Assembly (NCBI GenBank): GCA_021787845.1
Contig: JAJYLH010000017.1
Coordinates: 23,600 to 87,599, forward strand
Direction: 5' to 3'
Length of the DNA: 64,000 bases
DNA from: Myxococcales bacterium
GTDB taxonomy: Bacteria; Myxococcota; Myxococcia; Myxococcales; JAJYLH01
Shown here: piece by piece, positions 1 to 9,936 of the stretch
Position numbering within the stretch: the first letter of the stretch is position 1
How the letters are laid out: every line of letters starts with the position of its first letter
The notes under the pieces: model-generated
Told to the model about the DNA's origin: nothing
What the model saw: only the letters and a program-made list of their open reading frames with translations
Databases searched by the model: none
Translations under genes and position numbers: made by a program

Positions 1-3000
1 GTCGGCGCCGACGGCAAGCTGACCGAAGCGCTCGACGGCATCGGGCCGAACGACGCGATTTCCGTCGACTTCGACTACGCGATTCCCGCCTCGCAGCTCG
101 ACTTCGTCAAGGTCTTCGTGCGGGATGGACAAGCGGTGCCGGTCACCATCAAGCAGGAGCGCGTGCCACACATCCTCGTGCTCTCGCCGAAGACCACCTG
201 GCCGCGCGACGCCGCGCTCGTGCTGTCGATCGATCGCGGTCTCAAGGTCGGCGATCCCGGCGCGGGGCCGCTGGGCACGGAAAAGCCCTTTGCTTATGAC
301 CTCCATTCCTGGAGCTCGCTGGTGGTGAAGTCGGGACCGCACGCGGACGACGGCGGCTGCGTCTCGGCGACGACGGTGCCGCTCGAGTTCTCGAACCCGG
401 TGTCGTGCCAGCTCACCTTGAGCCACCTGTCGATCGATGTGCCTGGGACCACCATCCACTGCGTCGGCGAGCTGACCGCGCGCCAGCAGCGGTACGAGCT
501 GAGCCCGCCGCCGCCCGCGAATCGAGCGCTGACCTTGTCGGTGACGCCCGGCATTCACGACGCGTTCGGCGAGCACTCCTTGCAGCCATCGAGCTTCCCG
601 TTCACCGCCTGCGAAGCGTCGGTGCAGTTCGCCTACACGAAGCCGTTCGAGATTCTCGATCCCGGCCAGAACGATGAGGAGGTCGAACGGCTGCACGGCG
701 CCGCTTCCCTTCAGGTGGAGGGCAAGCGCTTGGGGCTGAAGGACGTGTGGAAGGTCCTCGACCAGGAGCATCTGACCGACCAAGTCGCGTGGACCGACCT
801 GCCGTGGTGGATGCAGGAAGGCGAGATGTACGACGAGTGGGAGGAGGACGCCGCGGCGAACCAGAAGAAGCCGGGCGAGCTCTCCGGCAACGCCATCCCT
901 GAGCTCGCAGGCGCGACCGAGGTCACGGTACCGGTGCCGGGGAGCGGCTGGAGCGACGTGTCGTTCGGGCTCGACCAGTTCCTCGGCGGGAAGAAGGGGC
1001 TGGTGCTCCTGCGCGAGACGCCGCTGGGCACGAACGGAAAGCCGAACGGACGCGCGGAGCTGCGGCTCGTAAACGTGACGGACATCGGGCTGTCGGCGCG
1101 GATGTCGCGCGAGACGCTGGTGGTGCTGGCCGCGAGCTACTCGTCAGGGCAGCCGCTCGGCGGCGTGCATGTTGTCGCGCGCTCGGAGAAGGGCGAGGTC
1201 CTGGGCGAGGGCGTGACCGGTGCCGATGGGCTCCTTAGGCTCCCGCTCCTCGCACGGCAGGACGTGCACGGTTTGAACGACATGCGGCTGTTGGTCGTCG
1301 CGACTAAGGGCGACGACGAGGCGTTCCTCTGGAGCCGGTTCGTCGTCGATCCGAACTACGGCAACGATGCGCCGCAGCTCGTCGGGCTCGTCTACACCGA
1401 CCGCGGCATCTACCGACCCGGCGAGAACGGTCACGTGCACGCGGTGGTGCGGCTCGGGTCGGCCGACGGGCTCACCTCGCTCGCGGGAACGAAGGCGCAC
1501 CTGACCATCCAAGCGCCGGACGATTCGTCGTTCATCGAGAAGGATTTCACGCTCAGCCCGTTCGGATCGTTCGACGAGGCGCTGAGCATCCCGAAGACCG
1601 CGAAGGTCGGCGACTACTCGATGCGCGTGACCGCGGGCGGCTCGACCGTCTACGGCAGCTTCAAGGTCGGCGAGTTCCGGCGCGCCGAAATGAAGGTGGA
1701 GATTCAGGCGCCGCCGAAGGTCGCGTGGGGCAGCGAGCTGAAGGCGGTGGTGCAGGGCGAGTACCTCTTCGGCGCGCCGACGAGCGGGCTGGACCTGGAG
1801 TGGAGCCTCTCGCGGCGGGCGGTCGATTTTTCGTCGCAGAAGTTCCCCGACGCGGACTTCAGCGCCCCGACGAGGGACGAGTGGAATTCCGAGGAGAGCG
1901 CGACCCTCATCACCGAGGGCAAGGCGACGCTCGACCAGAACGGCTCCTTCGTCGTCCGCCAACCGATGGCGCTGCCGAACCCCGTGTCGCAGCGGGAGCA
2001 GGTCGCGCTGGCGGCGACGGTCGAGGACAAGAACGGGCAGTCGGTCTCGCGGGTGGCGACAGTCGATCTGTACGGCGCGGACGTGCTCGCGGGCATCGAG
2101 GGCGACGGCTTTCTCGCGCCGGTGAACAAGCCGCTGACCGTCACCGCGGTGAGCGTCACCCCTGCCGACGGGCTCGCGGCGGGCACGAAGATGCGGGTGC
2201 TCACCCGGATGGTCACCTGGCGGAGCATCAACCGCGCGGGCTCCGGCGGCGGCTACTACTGGACCAGCGAGCGCGTCGTCAGCCCTGACCAGGAGCGCTG
2301 CCAGGGTACGACCGACGCGATGGGCCGCTTCACCTGCACCTTCACCCCCGAGCACGGCGGCGACCTGGAAATCATCGCCGAGGCGACCGACCAGTCCGGC
2401 CGCGTCGCGCGCGCGGGCGACTGGCGCTGGATCTACGGCGACGCGAGCTACTGGGGCCAGTCGAGCGACAACCCGAAGGTCGGCGTGATGTTCGACCGCA
2501 CCACCGTCGACGCCGGCCAGCCGGTCAAGGTGGCGATCACGAGCCCGTACAAGCAGGGCGTCGCCCTCGTCACCGTCGAGCGCGAGGACGTGCTCTGGCA
2601 AAAGAGCTTCACGATGGGAACCAACGCGACGGTCGAGCTGCCGACGAGCCTCGCGTGGGCGCCGGACGTGGTGGTGGTGGCGACGGTGGTGCGCGCGCGC
2701 CTGACGCCCAAGCCGGGGCAGGCGAACCCCGAGAAGGACAAGCCGCAATACGCCATCGGGAACAAGACGCTGATCGTGCGGCCGAAAGAGGAGCGGCTCG
2801 GGGTCAAGGTTTCCCTCGCTCGCGAGCAGCTCGAGCCGCGACAGAACGAGACCGCTACCATTCAGGTGAAGCGCTTCGACGGGACGCCGGCGGCGAACGC
2901 GGAGGTCAACCTCTGGGCGGTCGACGAGGGCGTGCTGATGCTAACCGGGTACACGACGCCGGACCTCCTCTCGTCGATGTTCGTCCACCGCGACAAGCGG

Positions 3001-5265
3001 ACGCTGGGGCTCGACACGCGCGCGTACGTGCTGGGGAAGCGCACCTTCGTCGAGCCGGTAATCAAGGGGCAGCCCGACGGCGGTGGCGGCGGGCACGGGA
3101 ACGACAACGAGATTCGCCGCGACTTCAACCCGCTCGCGGTGTGGGTCGGCAGCGCGGTCACCGATGCGAACGGGCAGGTGACGCAGAGCTTTACCGTTCC
3201 CGATAACCTCACCACTTATCGCGTGATGGCGGTCGTCGCGGGCAACGGCTCGCACTTCGGCCAAGGCGACGCCGAGTTCCGGGTGAACAAGCCGCTCATG
3301 CTCAGGCAGGCGATGAGCCGGTTCGTCCGGCCGGGCGACACGCTCGACGCGGGCGTGCTGGTGAACCAGCTCACGAAGGCGCCGGGGACGGCGACCGTGT
3401 CGCTCGACACCTACGATTCCAAGCTGTTCACGCTGACCGGCCCGACCTCGGTGCAGGTTCCCATCAAGCCGGGCGAGACCGTTCCCGTCCTCTTCCACTT
3501 CACGGCGAAGGACGCGGTGGGCAAGAGCGCTCTCGTCTTCTCCGCGTCGATGGGCACGCACCTCGACCGGGTACAGCTCGACCTGCCGGTGATCCGCCGG
3601 ACGCCGCGGGAGTCGGTGAGCGTCAGCGGCGAAATCGCGAGCGGCAAGTTCGACGGGTCGCTCAAGCTGCCGCCGCAAGGCCGAGCGGAAGCGGTCGAGG
3701 TGAACGTCAGCGGTTACCCCTTGAGCGCGATGGAGAGCCGGCTGCGCGAGATGGTCGGCTACCCGTACGGCTGCCTGGAGCAGAAGACCAGTGAGATTCT
3801 GCCGATGCTCGCCATCCGCGACCTCGCGCAGCAGCTCGACATGAAGTCGATTCCGGTCGACGAGATCAAGGGCTGGACACAGTATTACCTGTCGATCATC
3901 CCGCGCTACCGCTGCGCCGACGACGGGTTCGATTACTGGCCCGGCTGCCATTACGGCTCGAGCACCATCCTGTCGTCGTACGCGCTCGAAGGGATGCTGA
4001 CCGCGCGCAAGTACGGCTTCACCGTGCCCCAGAGCGAAATCGATCGGACGGTCGCGTTCCTGCAGAAGATGGTTCGCGCCGGCAGCAACGGCCGCGACGA
4101 GTACAACGGCGACGGCATGCAGGACCACGACTTCGTCGGCGCGTTGCGCGTCCTCGCCGAGGCGGGCCATCCGCAGCCGGAGATCGAGAAGGCGCGCTTC
4201 GAGTCGCGTGCGGGGATGCCGCTGTTCTCGAAGACCGACCTCGTGCGCGCCATCGCCTACCAGTACGGCACGGCGGCGGCGCAGAACCCGATGGTCGAGA
4301 CGCTGATGGCGGAAATCGGCCAGGCCGGCAAGCAGGTCGGGGGCACGCTGACCTACGACGCCGATGATCCGCAGCGCTACTGGTGGGCATGGGAGTCGCC
4401 GCAACGCAACACCGCTCTCGTCTTACGGACGCTGCTTCAGGTCGAGCCGGCGGACGGGCGCATCCCGCTCTTGGTGAAAGGGCTCGTCGACCTGGACGAC
4501 GCCGACCCCTACTACGTCAGCTCGGACGTGACGCAGACGCTGCTCGCGCTGTCGGACGTCGTGCGCGACGAGAAGCTGAGCGCGAACCCGCCGAGCGCGA
4601 CCGTCACGGTGGGCGGCCAGACGCTCGGCTCCGGGTCGCTCGGCGTGAAGACGGCGAGCTACGACGTGCCGGCGCAAGAGCTCGGCAGCGATATCCCGGT
4701 CGAGATCGCGAACACCGGCGGCGTGCCGGTCTTCTTCGGCGCGTACCTGAGCTACGACTACCCGGCGACGGCGAGGCTACCGGCGGCGAGCAGCGGCTTC
4801 ACACTGACGCGCGAATACGACGGGCAGGATGGGAAACCGCTGCCGCTCACCGAGACCGATCACGGGCAGCGTCTCGACCTCACCGTCGGCGACTACGTCA
4901 AGGTGAAGGTGGATGTGCGGGTCGGCTCTGAGGGGCGGCTGGTGCTGATCGAGGATCCGCTCGCGGCGGGGCTGGAGCCGGTGGACACGAGCCTCGCGAC
5001 GACCAACACCGCTGCCGTTCGGCGCATGGGCGGTGACCAGCAGAACGACTGGTGGGACGACTTCGACCGGCAGCTCTACGACGACCGGGTCGAGTGGCAC
5101 TTCCAGCACGTCTGGTCGCACGACATCGTGCTGAGCTACCTCGCGCGGGCGACGACCGCGGGAACGTTCTACGCGCCGGGCGCGCATGCCGAGCGGATGT
5201 ACCAGCCGGCGGTCAACGGGCGCTCCACCGGGATGGTCGTGCGCATCGCGCCGAAGGGTGAGTAG
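1..5265 (+). CDS. Alpha-2-macroglobulin family protein (5' partial)
   Basis: Large bacterial alpha-2-macroglobulin, a periplasmic or outer-membrane-tethered protease trap. The frame is open from the first base of the window, so the true start and any lipoprotein signal lie outside; at least 1,754 residues are visible. Successive macroglobulin-type beta domains are followed by the bait/A2M segment, including the stretch LAVWVGSAVTDANGQ, and then by the thioester motif GYPYGCLEQ (Cys codon 3772-3774) and the alpha-helical thioester domain. Next downstream is pbpC, the classic yfhM-pbpC pairing, which suggests protection of the periplasm when the envelope is breached. The C-terminus ends about 130 bp before the pbpC start, with a GATC repeat array between them. 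The thioester is intact, so covalent trapping is expected. Confidence 0.93.
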   Translation, partial: VGADGKLTEALDGIGPNDAISVDFDYAIPASQLDFVKVFVRDGQAVPVTIKQERVPHILVLSPKTTWPRDAALVLSIDRGLKVGDPGAGPLGTEKPFAYDLHSWSSLVVKSGPHADDGGCVSATTVPLEFSNPVSCQLTLSHLSIDVPGTTIHCVGELTARQQRYELSPPPPANRALTLSVTPGIHDAFGEHSLQPSSFPFTACEASVQFAYTKPFEILDPGQNDEEVERLHGAASLQVEGKRLGLKDVWKVLDQEHLTDQVAWTDLPWWMQEGEMYDEWEEDAAANQKKPGELSGNAIPELAGATEVTVPVPGSGWSDVSFGLDQFLGGKKGLVLLRETPLGTNGKPNGRAELRLVNVTDIGLSARMSRETLVVLAASYSSGQPLGGVHVVARSEKGEVLGEGVTGADGLLRLPLLARQDVHGLNDMRLLVVATKGDDEAFLWSRFVVDPNYGNDAPQLVGLVYTDRGIYRPGENGHVHAVVRLGSADGLTSLAGTKAHLTIQAPDDSSFIEKDFTLSPFGSFDEALSIPKTAKVGDYSMRVTAGGSTVYGSFKVGEFRRAEMKVEIQAPPKVAWGSELKAVVQGEYLFGAPTSGLDLEWSLSRRAVDFSSQKFPDADFSAPTRDEWNSEESATLITEGKATLDQNGSFVVRQPMALPNPVSQREQVALAATVEDKNGQSVSRVATVDLYGADVLAGIEGDGFLAPVNKPLTVTAVSVTPADGLAAGTKMRVLTRMVTWRSINRAGSGGGYYWTSERVVSPDQERCQGTTDAMGRFTCTFTPEHGGDLEIIAEATDQSGRVARAGDWRWIYGDASYWGQSSDNPKVGVMFDRTTVDAGQPVKVAITSPYKQGVALVTVEREDVLWQKSFTMGTNATVELPTSLAWAPDVVVVATVVRARLTPKPGQANPEKDKPQYAIGNKTLIVRPKEERLGVKVSLAREQLEPRQNETATIQVKRFDGTPAANAEVNLWAVDEGVLMLTGYTTPDLLSSMFVHRDKRTLGLDTRAYVLGKRTFVEPVIKGQPDGGGGGHGNDNEIRRDFNPLAVWVGSAVTDANGQVTQSFTVPDNLTTYRVMAVVAGNGSHFGQGDAEFRVNKPLMLRQAMSRFVRPGDTLDAGVLVNQLTKAPGTATVSLDTYDSKLFTLTGPTSVQVPIKPGETVPVLFHFTAKDAVGKSALVFSASMGTHLDRVQLDLPVIRRTPRESVSVSGEIASGKFDGSLKLPPQGRAEAVEVNVSGYPLSAMESRLREMVGYPYGCLEQKTSEILPMLAIRDLAQQLDMKSIPVDEIKGWTQYYLSIIPRYRCADDGFDYWPGCHYGSSTILSSYALEGMLTARKYGFTVPQSEIDRTVAFLQKMVRAGSNGRDEYNGDGMQDHDFVGALRVLAEAGHPQPEIEKARFESRAGMPLFSKTDLVRAIAYQYGTAAAQNPMVETLMAEIGQAGKQVGGTLTYDADDPQRYWWAWESPQRNTALVLRTLLQVEPADGRIPLLVKGLVDLDDADPYYVSSDVTQTLLALSDVVRDEKLSANPPSATVTVGGQTLGSGSLGVKTASYDVPAQELGSDIPVEIANTGGVPVFFGAYLSYDYPATARLPAASSGFTLTREYDGQDGKPLPLTETDHGQRLDLTVGDYVKVKVDVRVGSEGRLVLIEDPLAAGLEPVDTSLATTNTAAVRRMGGDQQNDWWDDFDRQLYDDRVEWHFQHVWSHDIVLSYLARATTAGTFYAPGAHAERMYQPAVNGRSTGMVVRIAPKGE

Positions 5266-5321
5266 GAGCGGTAACGGGTGGCGCCTTGCTGAGCTGTCCG
5301 AGTCGTCCGCGTGTCCGCACG

Positions 5322-5366
5322 TCGATCAGACCGATCAGTCCGATCCGACCGATCGGTCCGATCGGC
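5322..5366. repeat. GATC-phased 9-bp repeat array, copy 1
   Basis: Tandem GATC tetranucleotides spaced every 9 bp by 5-bp linkers close to GGWCC. The array lies between the macroglobulin and pbpC genes and ends about 27 bp before the pbpC ATG. It is one of eleven related arrays in the window. Confidence 0.85.
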
Positions 5367-5392
5367 GACCGAGAGCGAGGCGAGCCCCTCGC

Positions 5393-7789
5393 ATGACCGC
5401 GATGGGCGTGCACCCCGAGCGAAAGCGGCGTCGCTGGGCGGTGGCGCTCGCGCTGGTCGTCGTGCCGGTCGCGGCGTTCGTCGCGGCGATTCTGGTGCCG
5501 GTCGCGCGCGCGCGGGTGGAGCCGCTGGCGTTCGACTCGCTGCACCTCTACGACCGCCATGGCTTGCCGCTCGGCGAGAGCTTGACCCGGGCGGACACGA
5601 GCGCGTTGTGGACGCCGATCGAGAAGATGTCGCCGGACCTCCTCGCCGCGGCGGTGGCTACTGAGGACAAGCGCTTCTACTCCCACCACGGCCTCGACTT
5701 TCTCGCCATCGCCCGCGCGACCTGGCGCGACCTGCGCGCCCGCCGCGTCGTCAGCGGCGCCTCGACGATCACCCAAGAGCTCGCGCGAATCATCCTCGCC
5801 GACGAGGCCCGCGCGCAGGGCCTGACGCCGCCGCCCCGGACGCTCTGGCAGAAGATGAAGGAGGCGGTTCTCGCTTTGCGTTTGGAGCACACGTTCACGA
5901 AGCCGGAGATTCTCGAAGCCTGGCTGAACCGGGTGCCGATGGGCGGGGTCGCTGTCGGCGTGACCGAGGGCGCGTGGCGCTACTTCGGCGTCGCGCCGTC
6001 GGCGCTGAGCCTCGACCAGGCAGCGCTCCTCATCGGTCTGCCGCGCGGGCCGTCGAGCCTGCGGCCGGATCGCGATCCGCGTCTGGCGCGGCGCCGGCGG
6101 CATCGGGTGCTCCTGTCGATGCTCAAGGACGGGCTCATCTCCGAAGCGCGCATGCGGGCCGCCGACCGGGCGCCGATTCTCGCGCGCGACCCGACGACCC
6201 AACCCTTGCGCGCGCGGCTCGGCGCGTGGGTGGCGAAAGAGCTGCGCGAGCGGGGCGAGCCGGTCTCGGGCGACGTACGCACGACCATCGACTCGCGGCT
6301 CGAAGCGCGAATCATGCGCATCATGCACCGCACCATCGATCCTCTCCGCGGGCGTGGTGTGAAGAGCGGCGCGGTGGTCGTCCTCGACAACGACACCGAC
6401 GAGCTCTTGGCGCTCATCGGCTCCATCGACGAAGCGGACCCGCGCTGGGGTCAGGTGAACGCCGCGTTTTCGCTGCGCCAGCCGGGAAGCTCGCTCAAGC
6501 CCTTCATCTACCTCGCCGCGCTGGAGCAGGGGAAGACGCTGGCGTCGCTCGCCGCCGATGTCGAGCAGGCGTTCCCCGACGCGCATGGCGCCTACCTGCC
6601 GCGCGACTACGACGACCGGTTTCACGGACCGGTGCGCTATCGGGAAGCGCTAGCGAACAGCTTGAACGTCGCGGCGGTCGACGTCCTGCGGCGAGAGGGC
6701 ATCCATGCGGCGGCGCAGGCGTTGGAGCGCGCAGGCATCACCACGATTTCGCGGATGCCGGAACACTACGGCCTGGGCCTGACGCTGGGGAGCCTGAGCG
6801 TGCAGCTCCTCGAGCTGACCGAGGCGTACGCGGTGCTCGCGCGCGGCGGTATCGCACGGCCGACGCGGGTGTTGCTGAGCCAGGCACCAGGCCCGTCGCG
6901 ACGGGTGTTCGATCCGCGGCTCGTCTATCTCATCGCCGACGCGCTGTCCGATCCGGCCGCGCGGGCGAACCAGTTCGGCTTCGACAGCATCCTGCGCACG
7001 CCCTACTGGAGCGCCGTCAAGACCGGCACCAGCAAGGGCTTTCGCGACAACTGGTGCCTGGGCTTCACCGGACATTACACGGTTGGAGTTTGGGTGGGGG
7101 ACCCCGAGGGGAAGCCGATGCAGCACGTCAGCGGCGTCACCGGCGCCGGACCGATCTGGCGCGGGGCGATGGATCTGCTTGCTCTACGCTCCTCGTCACC
7201 GCCGCCGCCCGAGCCGAGCGGTCTCGTCCACCGTCGCATCTGCCCGCTCTCCGGGATGCTCGCGGGGCCGCACTGTCCGGGCGCGGTGGACGAGGTGTTC
7301 GTCCAAGGCACCGAGCCGACCAAGGTCTGCGACTGGCATCGCGTGGTGCGGCTCGCCAAGTCGGACGGCCTGCCGCTGTCGCCGGGCTGCGACGCCCCTG
7401 CGGGGCCCCCCGAGCTGGAGACCTTGTTCCCGAGCCCGTTCGACGTCTGGGCGGTCGAGAACGGCAAGGGCGTACCCGCCGCCTGGAGCCGCTCCTGCTC
7501 TCCGCCAGCGGTGATGCCCGCCATGCCGCCCGAGCTGCTCTCGCCCGCGCCATTCGAGACCGTTCAGCTCGACTCGGAGGAGCCGCGAAAGGATCAGCAG
7601 CTCTTCCTGCTCGCCGACGTCGGAAGCTGGAGAGGACCGGTGCGGTTCCTCGTCGATGGGAAGCCGGCAGGGCTGCCGCTCGGCTTCGACGGCGCGCTGT
7701 GGATGGTGCAGCCGGGGCAGCACCAGGTCGTAGCGCAGCTCGGCGAAAACGGTCCGAAGAGCGAGCCGCACCTGGTCATCGTGCGCTAG
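5393..7789 (+). CDS. pbpC: Penicillin-binding protein 1C
   Basis: Bifunctional class A PBP of about 798 residues (the family is usually near 770): glycosyltransferase plus transpeptidase, anchored in the inner membrane and acting on periplasmic peptidoglycan. One N-terminal membrane helix follows a basic stretch. The GT51 segment contains ATEDKRFYSHHGLDF and GASTITQELAR. The transpeptidase shows the SxxK motif in PGSSLKPF, SLN as the SxN motif, and KTGTSKGFRDNW. A C-terminal PBP-1C domain of about 150 residues follows. The open frame extends upstream through the repeat array, so the start is taken at ATG 5393 (ATG 5402 is the alternative), directly before the basic/TM region. Pairing with the upstream macroglobulin supports the 1C subtype. 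Confidence 0.93.
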   Translation: MTAMGVHPERKRRRWAVALALVVVPVAAFVAAILVPVARARVEPLAFDSLHLYDRHGLPLGESLTRADTSALWTPIEKMSPDLLAAAVATEDKRFYSHHGLDFLAIARATWRDLRARRVVSGASTITQELARIILADEARAQGLTPPPRTLWQKMKEAVLALRLEHTFTKPEILEAWLNRVPMGGVAVGVTEGAWRYFGVAPSALSLDQAALLIGLPRGPSSLRPDRDPRLARRRRHRVLLSMLKDGLISEARMRAADRAPILARDPTTQPLRARLGAWVAKELRERGEPVSGDVRTTIDSRLEARIMRIMHRTIDPLRGRGVKSGAVVVLDNDTDELLALIGSIDEADPRWGQVNAAFSLRQPGSSLKPFIYLAALEQGKTLASLAADVEQAFPDAHGAYLPRDYDDRFHGPVRYREALANSLNVAAVDVLRREGIHAAAQALERAGITTISRMPEHYGLGLTLGSLSVQLLELTEAYAVLARGGIARPTRVLLSQAPGPSRRVFDPRLVYLIADALSDPAARANQFGFDSILRTPYWSAVKTGTSKGFRDNWCLGFTGHYTVGVWVGDPEGKPMQHVSGVTGAGPIWRGAMDLLALRSSSPPPPEPSGLVHRRICPLSGMLAGPHCPGAVDEVFVQGTEPTKVCDWHRVVRLAKSDGLPLSPGCDAPAGPPELETLFPSPFDVWAVENGKGVPAAWSRSCSPPAVMPAMPPELLSPAPFETVQLDSEEPRKDQQLFLLADVGSWRGPVRFLVDGKPAGLPLGFDGALWMVQPGQHQVVAQLGENGPKSEPHLVIVR

Positions 7790-7932
7790 AGCCACGTCGC
7801 CAGAGTCTGGCTCGGGGCCGCGCTCGCCCTGCCGGTCACGCGAGGACGCCGGGCGCGCGGGCGCTCGCGGCTTGCCCCGGCGCGCCAAACGCGGGAGAGT
7901 CGCGGCGAAATCCTCACCCACGGAGACACGTC

Positions 7933-8451
7933 ATGAAGCCGTTTCGCACCCTCGCTCTCGCCGCCGCCGCGGTGCTCCTCGCGCTGCCGGTCCGCGCCGA
8001 TCCGACGTCGAAGCCTGCTGCCCCGATGTCGGAGAAGGAGAAGAACATCCGCAAGCTCCTCGAGCTGACCGGCGCCGCCAAGCTCGGCAAGCAGATGCTC
8101 GACACGATGGCCGACCAGTTCTCGCAGATGCCGAACATCCCGCCCGGCTTCATGGAGAAGCTCAAGGAGCTGGCGAAGCCGGACGACCTGGTCGAGCTCA
8201 TCATCCCCATCTACATGCAGAACCTGGACGACCAGACGGTGAAGGACGCGGTGGCGTTCTACTCGAGCCCCTCGGGCCAGAAGCTCTCCGCCGCGCAGCC
8301 GGTGATGATGCGGCAGACGATGGTCGTCGCCCGCAAGTGGGGCCAGGACCTCGCGCTGCGGGTGATCGACGCGATGCGACAAGAGCACGCGAAGGATGCG
8401 GCCGACACGACGATCTCCGGCCCGGTCGCGACGCCCCCGACCTCGAAGTAG
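7933..8451 (+). CDS. DUF2059 exported protein
   Basis: A 172-residue protein with a clear signal peptide ending around LPVRA/DP, so it is probably periplasmic. The mature part is helical, with the DUF2059 layout: an N-terminal KNIRKLLELTGAAKLGKQML segment and a C-terminal region containing DAVAFYSSPSGQKL, the hallmark F-Y-x-S-P-x-G-xK/R pattern. The biochemical role of the family is unknown. It stands alone, about 140 bp after pbpC and co-oriented with it. The ATG at 7933 places the signal peptide at the N-terminus. Confidence 0.82.
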   Translation: MKPFRTLALAAAAVLLALPVRADPTSKPAAPMSEKEKNIRKLLELTGAAKLGKQMLDTMADQFSQMPNIPPGFMEKLKELAKPDDLVELIIPIYMQNLDDQTVKDAVAFYSSPSGQKLSAAQPVMMRQTMVVARKWGQDLALRVIDAMRQEHAKDAADTTISGPVATPPTSK

Positions 8452-8618
8452 CCGGACGCCAGCGGTCCGCGGACGCCCTCGCTTTCGAAAACGAATCGCC
8501 GCGCGCGCCGGCCGCCTCTTGATCTCGCCAGGCTCGCCCGCTACTCATGCTCTCGCCCGATGCGCCTTCGAAGTCGAGCGGGCTTAGGTGAGCAGGAGAG
8601 GCGCTGGGGTCGATTGCG

Positions 8619-9905
8619 ATGAGCCAGAAGCTTCCCATGGTGCCGGACGTCGTGCCGCGCGAGGCGCCGCGTGACCCGGCGAAGAAAGAGCTGGTCCACA
8701 CGCCGGACGCGCGGCCGGTCGGCACCTCCATCGCCGAGCCGGTAGCCGAGGCGCAACAGCGCTTCTACCGGTCGCCCGTCGAGCGGCACTTCCCGTACGC
8801 GCCCAAGGGTGCGTTCGCCGGCGTGCCCGACGCGCAGTGGAGCGACTGGCACTGGCAGCAGCGAAACCGCATCACCCAGATGGCGGAGCTCGAGCGCGTC
8901 ATCCACGTCAGCGCGGCCGAACGCGAGGCATTCGACAAGACGAGCGCCGCGTTCCACATGGGCATCACGCCGTACTATGCGGCGCTGATGGACGTCGACG
9001 ATCCGTCGTGTCCGGTGCGGCAGCAGTCGGTGCCGACCCTGGGCGAGCTGCACGTCGTCCACGAGGACCTGGACGACCCGCTGGGCGAAGAGAAGGACAT
9101 GCCGGTCGCGGGCATCACCCACCGGTATCCGGACCGCGTCCTCTTCTACCTGACGCACAACTGCCCGGTGTACTGCCGGCACTGCACCCGCAAGCGCAAG
9201 GTCTCCGACCCGTCGAGCGCGGCGGCGAAGAAGCAGATCGAGGACGGGCTCCAGTACATCGAGCGGACCCCGGCCATTCGCGACGTGGTGCTCTCGGGAG
9301 GGGATCCGCTCACGCTCTCCGACGAGCGGCTCGACTACATCCTCGGCCGGCTGCGCGCCATCCCGCACATCGAGGTGTTCCGGCTCGGCACCCGGAATCT
9401 GGTGACGCTCCCGCAGCGGGTGACCCGCGACCTCGCGGCGATGCTCCGAAAGCACCATCCGGTCTACGTCCACACCCACTTCAACCATCCCAAGGAGTGC
9501 ACCCGCGAGGCGTACGAGGCGTGCCGGATTCTCGCCGACGCCGGCTGCAACCTCGGCAACCAGATGGTGCTCTTGAAGGGCATCAACGACGATCCGGCAG
9601 TCGTCAAGGAGCTGAACCACAAGCTCCTGATGATGAGCGTCCGTCCCTATTACATCTATCAGTGCGACTTGGCGCGGGGCATCTCGCACTTTCGGACGCC
9701 GGTCGCGGTGGGGCTGAAGATCATCGAGTCCCTGCGCGGCTGGACGAGCGGGATGGCGGTGCCGCACTTCGTGGTCGACGCGCCCAAGGGCGGCGGGAAG
9801 ATTCCGCTCATTCCGGACTACGTGCTCGGCCACGAGGGGCACAAGCTTTCCTTGCGCAACTACCGGGGGGACCTCTTCGAGTACTTCGAGCCAGACGGCG
9901 AGTAG
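8619..9905 (+). CDS. KamA-family radical SAM aminomutase (lysine 2,3-aminomutase-like)
   Basis: A 428-residue member of the lysine-2,3-aminomutase family, which moves an amino group between carbons 2 and 3 using a 4Fe-4S/SAM radical and PLP. The cluster motif is CPVYCRHC (Cys182, 186, 189), followed by VLSGGDPLTL, the HTHFNHPKE segment, and the PLP-lysine motif APKGGGK near residue 394. The protein stops about 34 residues after that lysine. It therefore lacks the extra C-terminal segment with the CxCxxC zinc-binding cysteines known in clostridial lysine aminomutase. Substrate (lysine, glutamate or other) cannot be decided from sequence; EpmB proteins are shorter. It is followed 31 bp later by a methyltransferase, probably in one transcript. 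Confidence 0.85.
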   Translation: MSQKLPMVPDVVPREAPRDPAKKELVHTPDARPVGTSIAEPVAEAQQRFYRSPVERHFPYAPKGAFAGVPDAQWSDWHWQQRNRITQMAELERVIHVSAAEREAFDKTSAAFHMGITPYYAALMDVDDPSCPVRQQSVPTLGELHVVHEDLDDPLGEEKDMPVAGITHRYPDRVLFYLTHNCPVYCRHCTRKRKVSDPSSAAAKKQIEDGLQYIERTPAIRDVVLSGGDPLTLSDERLDYILGRLRAIPHIEVFRLGTRNLVTLPQRVTRDLAAMLRKHHPVYVHTHFNHPKECTREAYEACRILADAGCNLGNQMVLLKGINDDPAVVKELNHKLLMMSVRPYYIYQCDLARGISHFRTPVAVGLKIIESLRGWTSGMAVPHFVVDAPKGGGKIPLIPDYVLGHEGHKLSLRNYRGDLFEYFEPDGE

Positions 9906-9936
9906 GAGCGGCGCCGCTCTTTCGCAAGGAGCGCGG

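Noticed and set aside
118..120. GTG codon at 118 as the start of the macroglobulin gene
   Set aside because: The frame is open from base 1 and the protein sequence upstream is fully consistent with the domain; the gene simply runs off the left edge.
5322..5366. GATC arrays as CRISPR or as simple rho-independent terminators
   Set aside because: There are no spacers between the 9-bp units, so not CRISPR. They occur at 5' leaders, within an operon and inside a coding sequence and lack a T tract, so they are not ordinary terminators.
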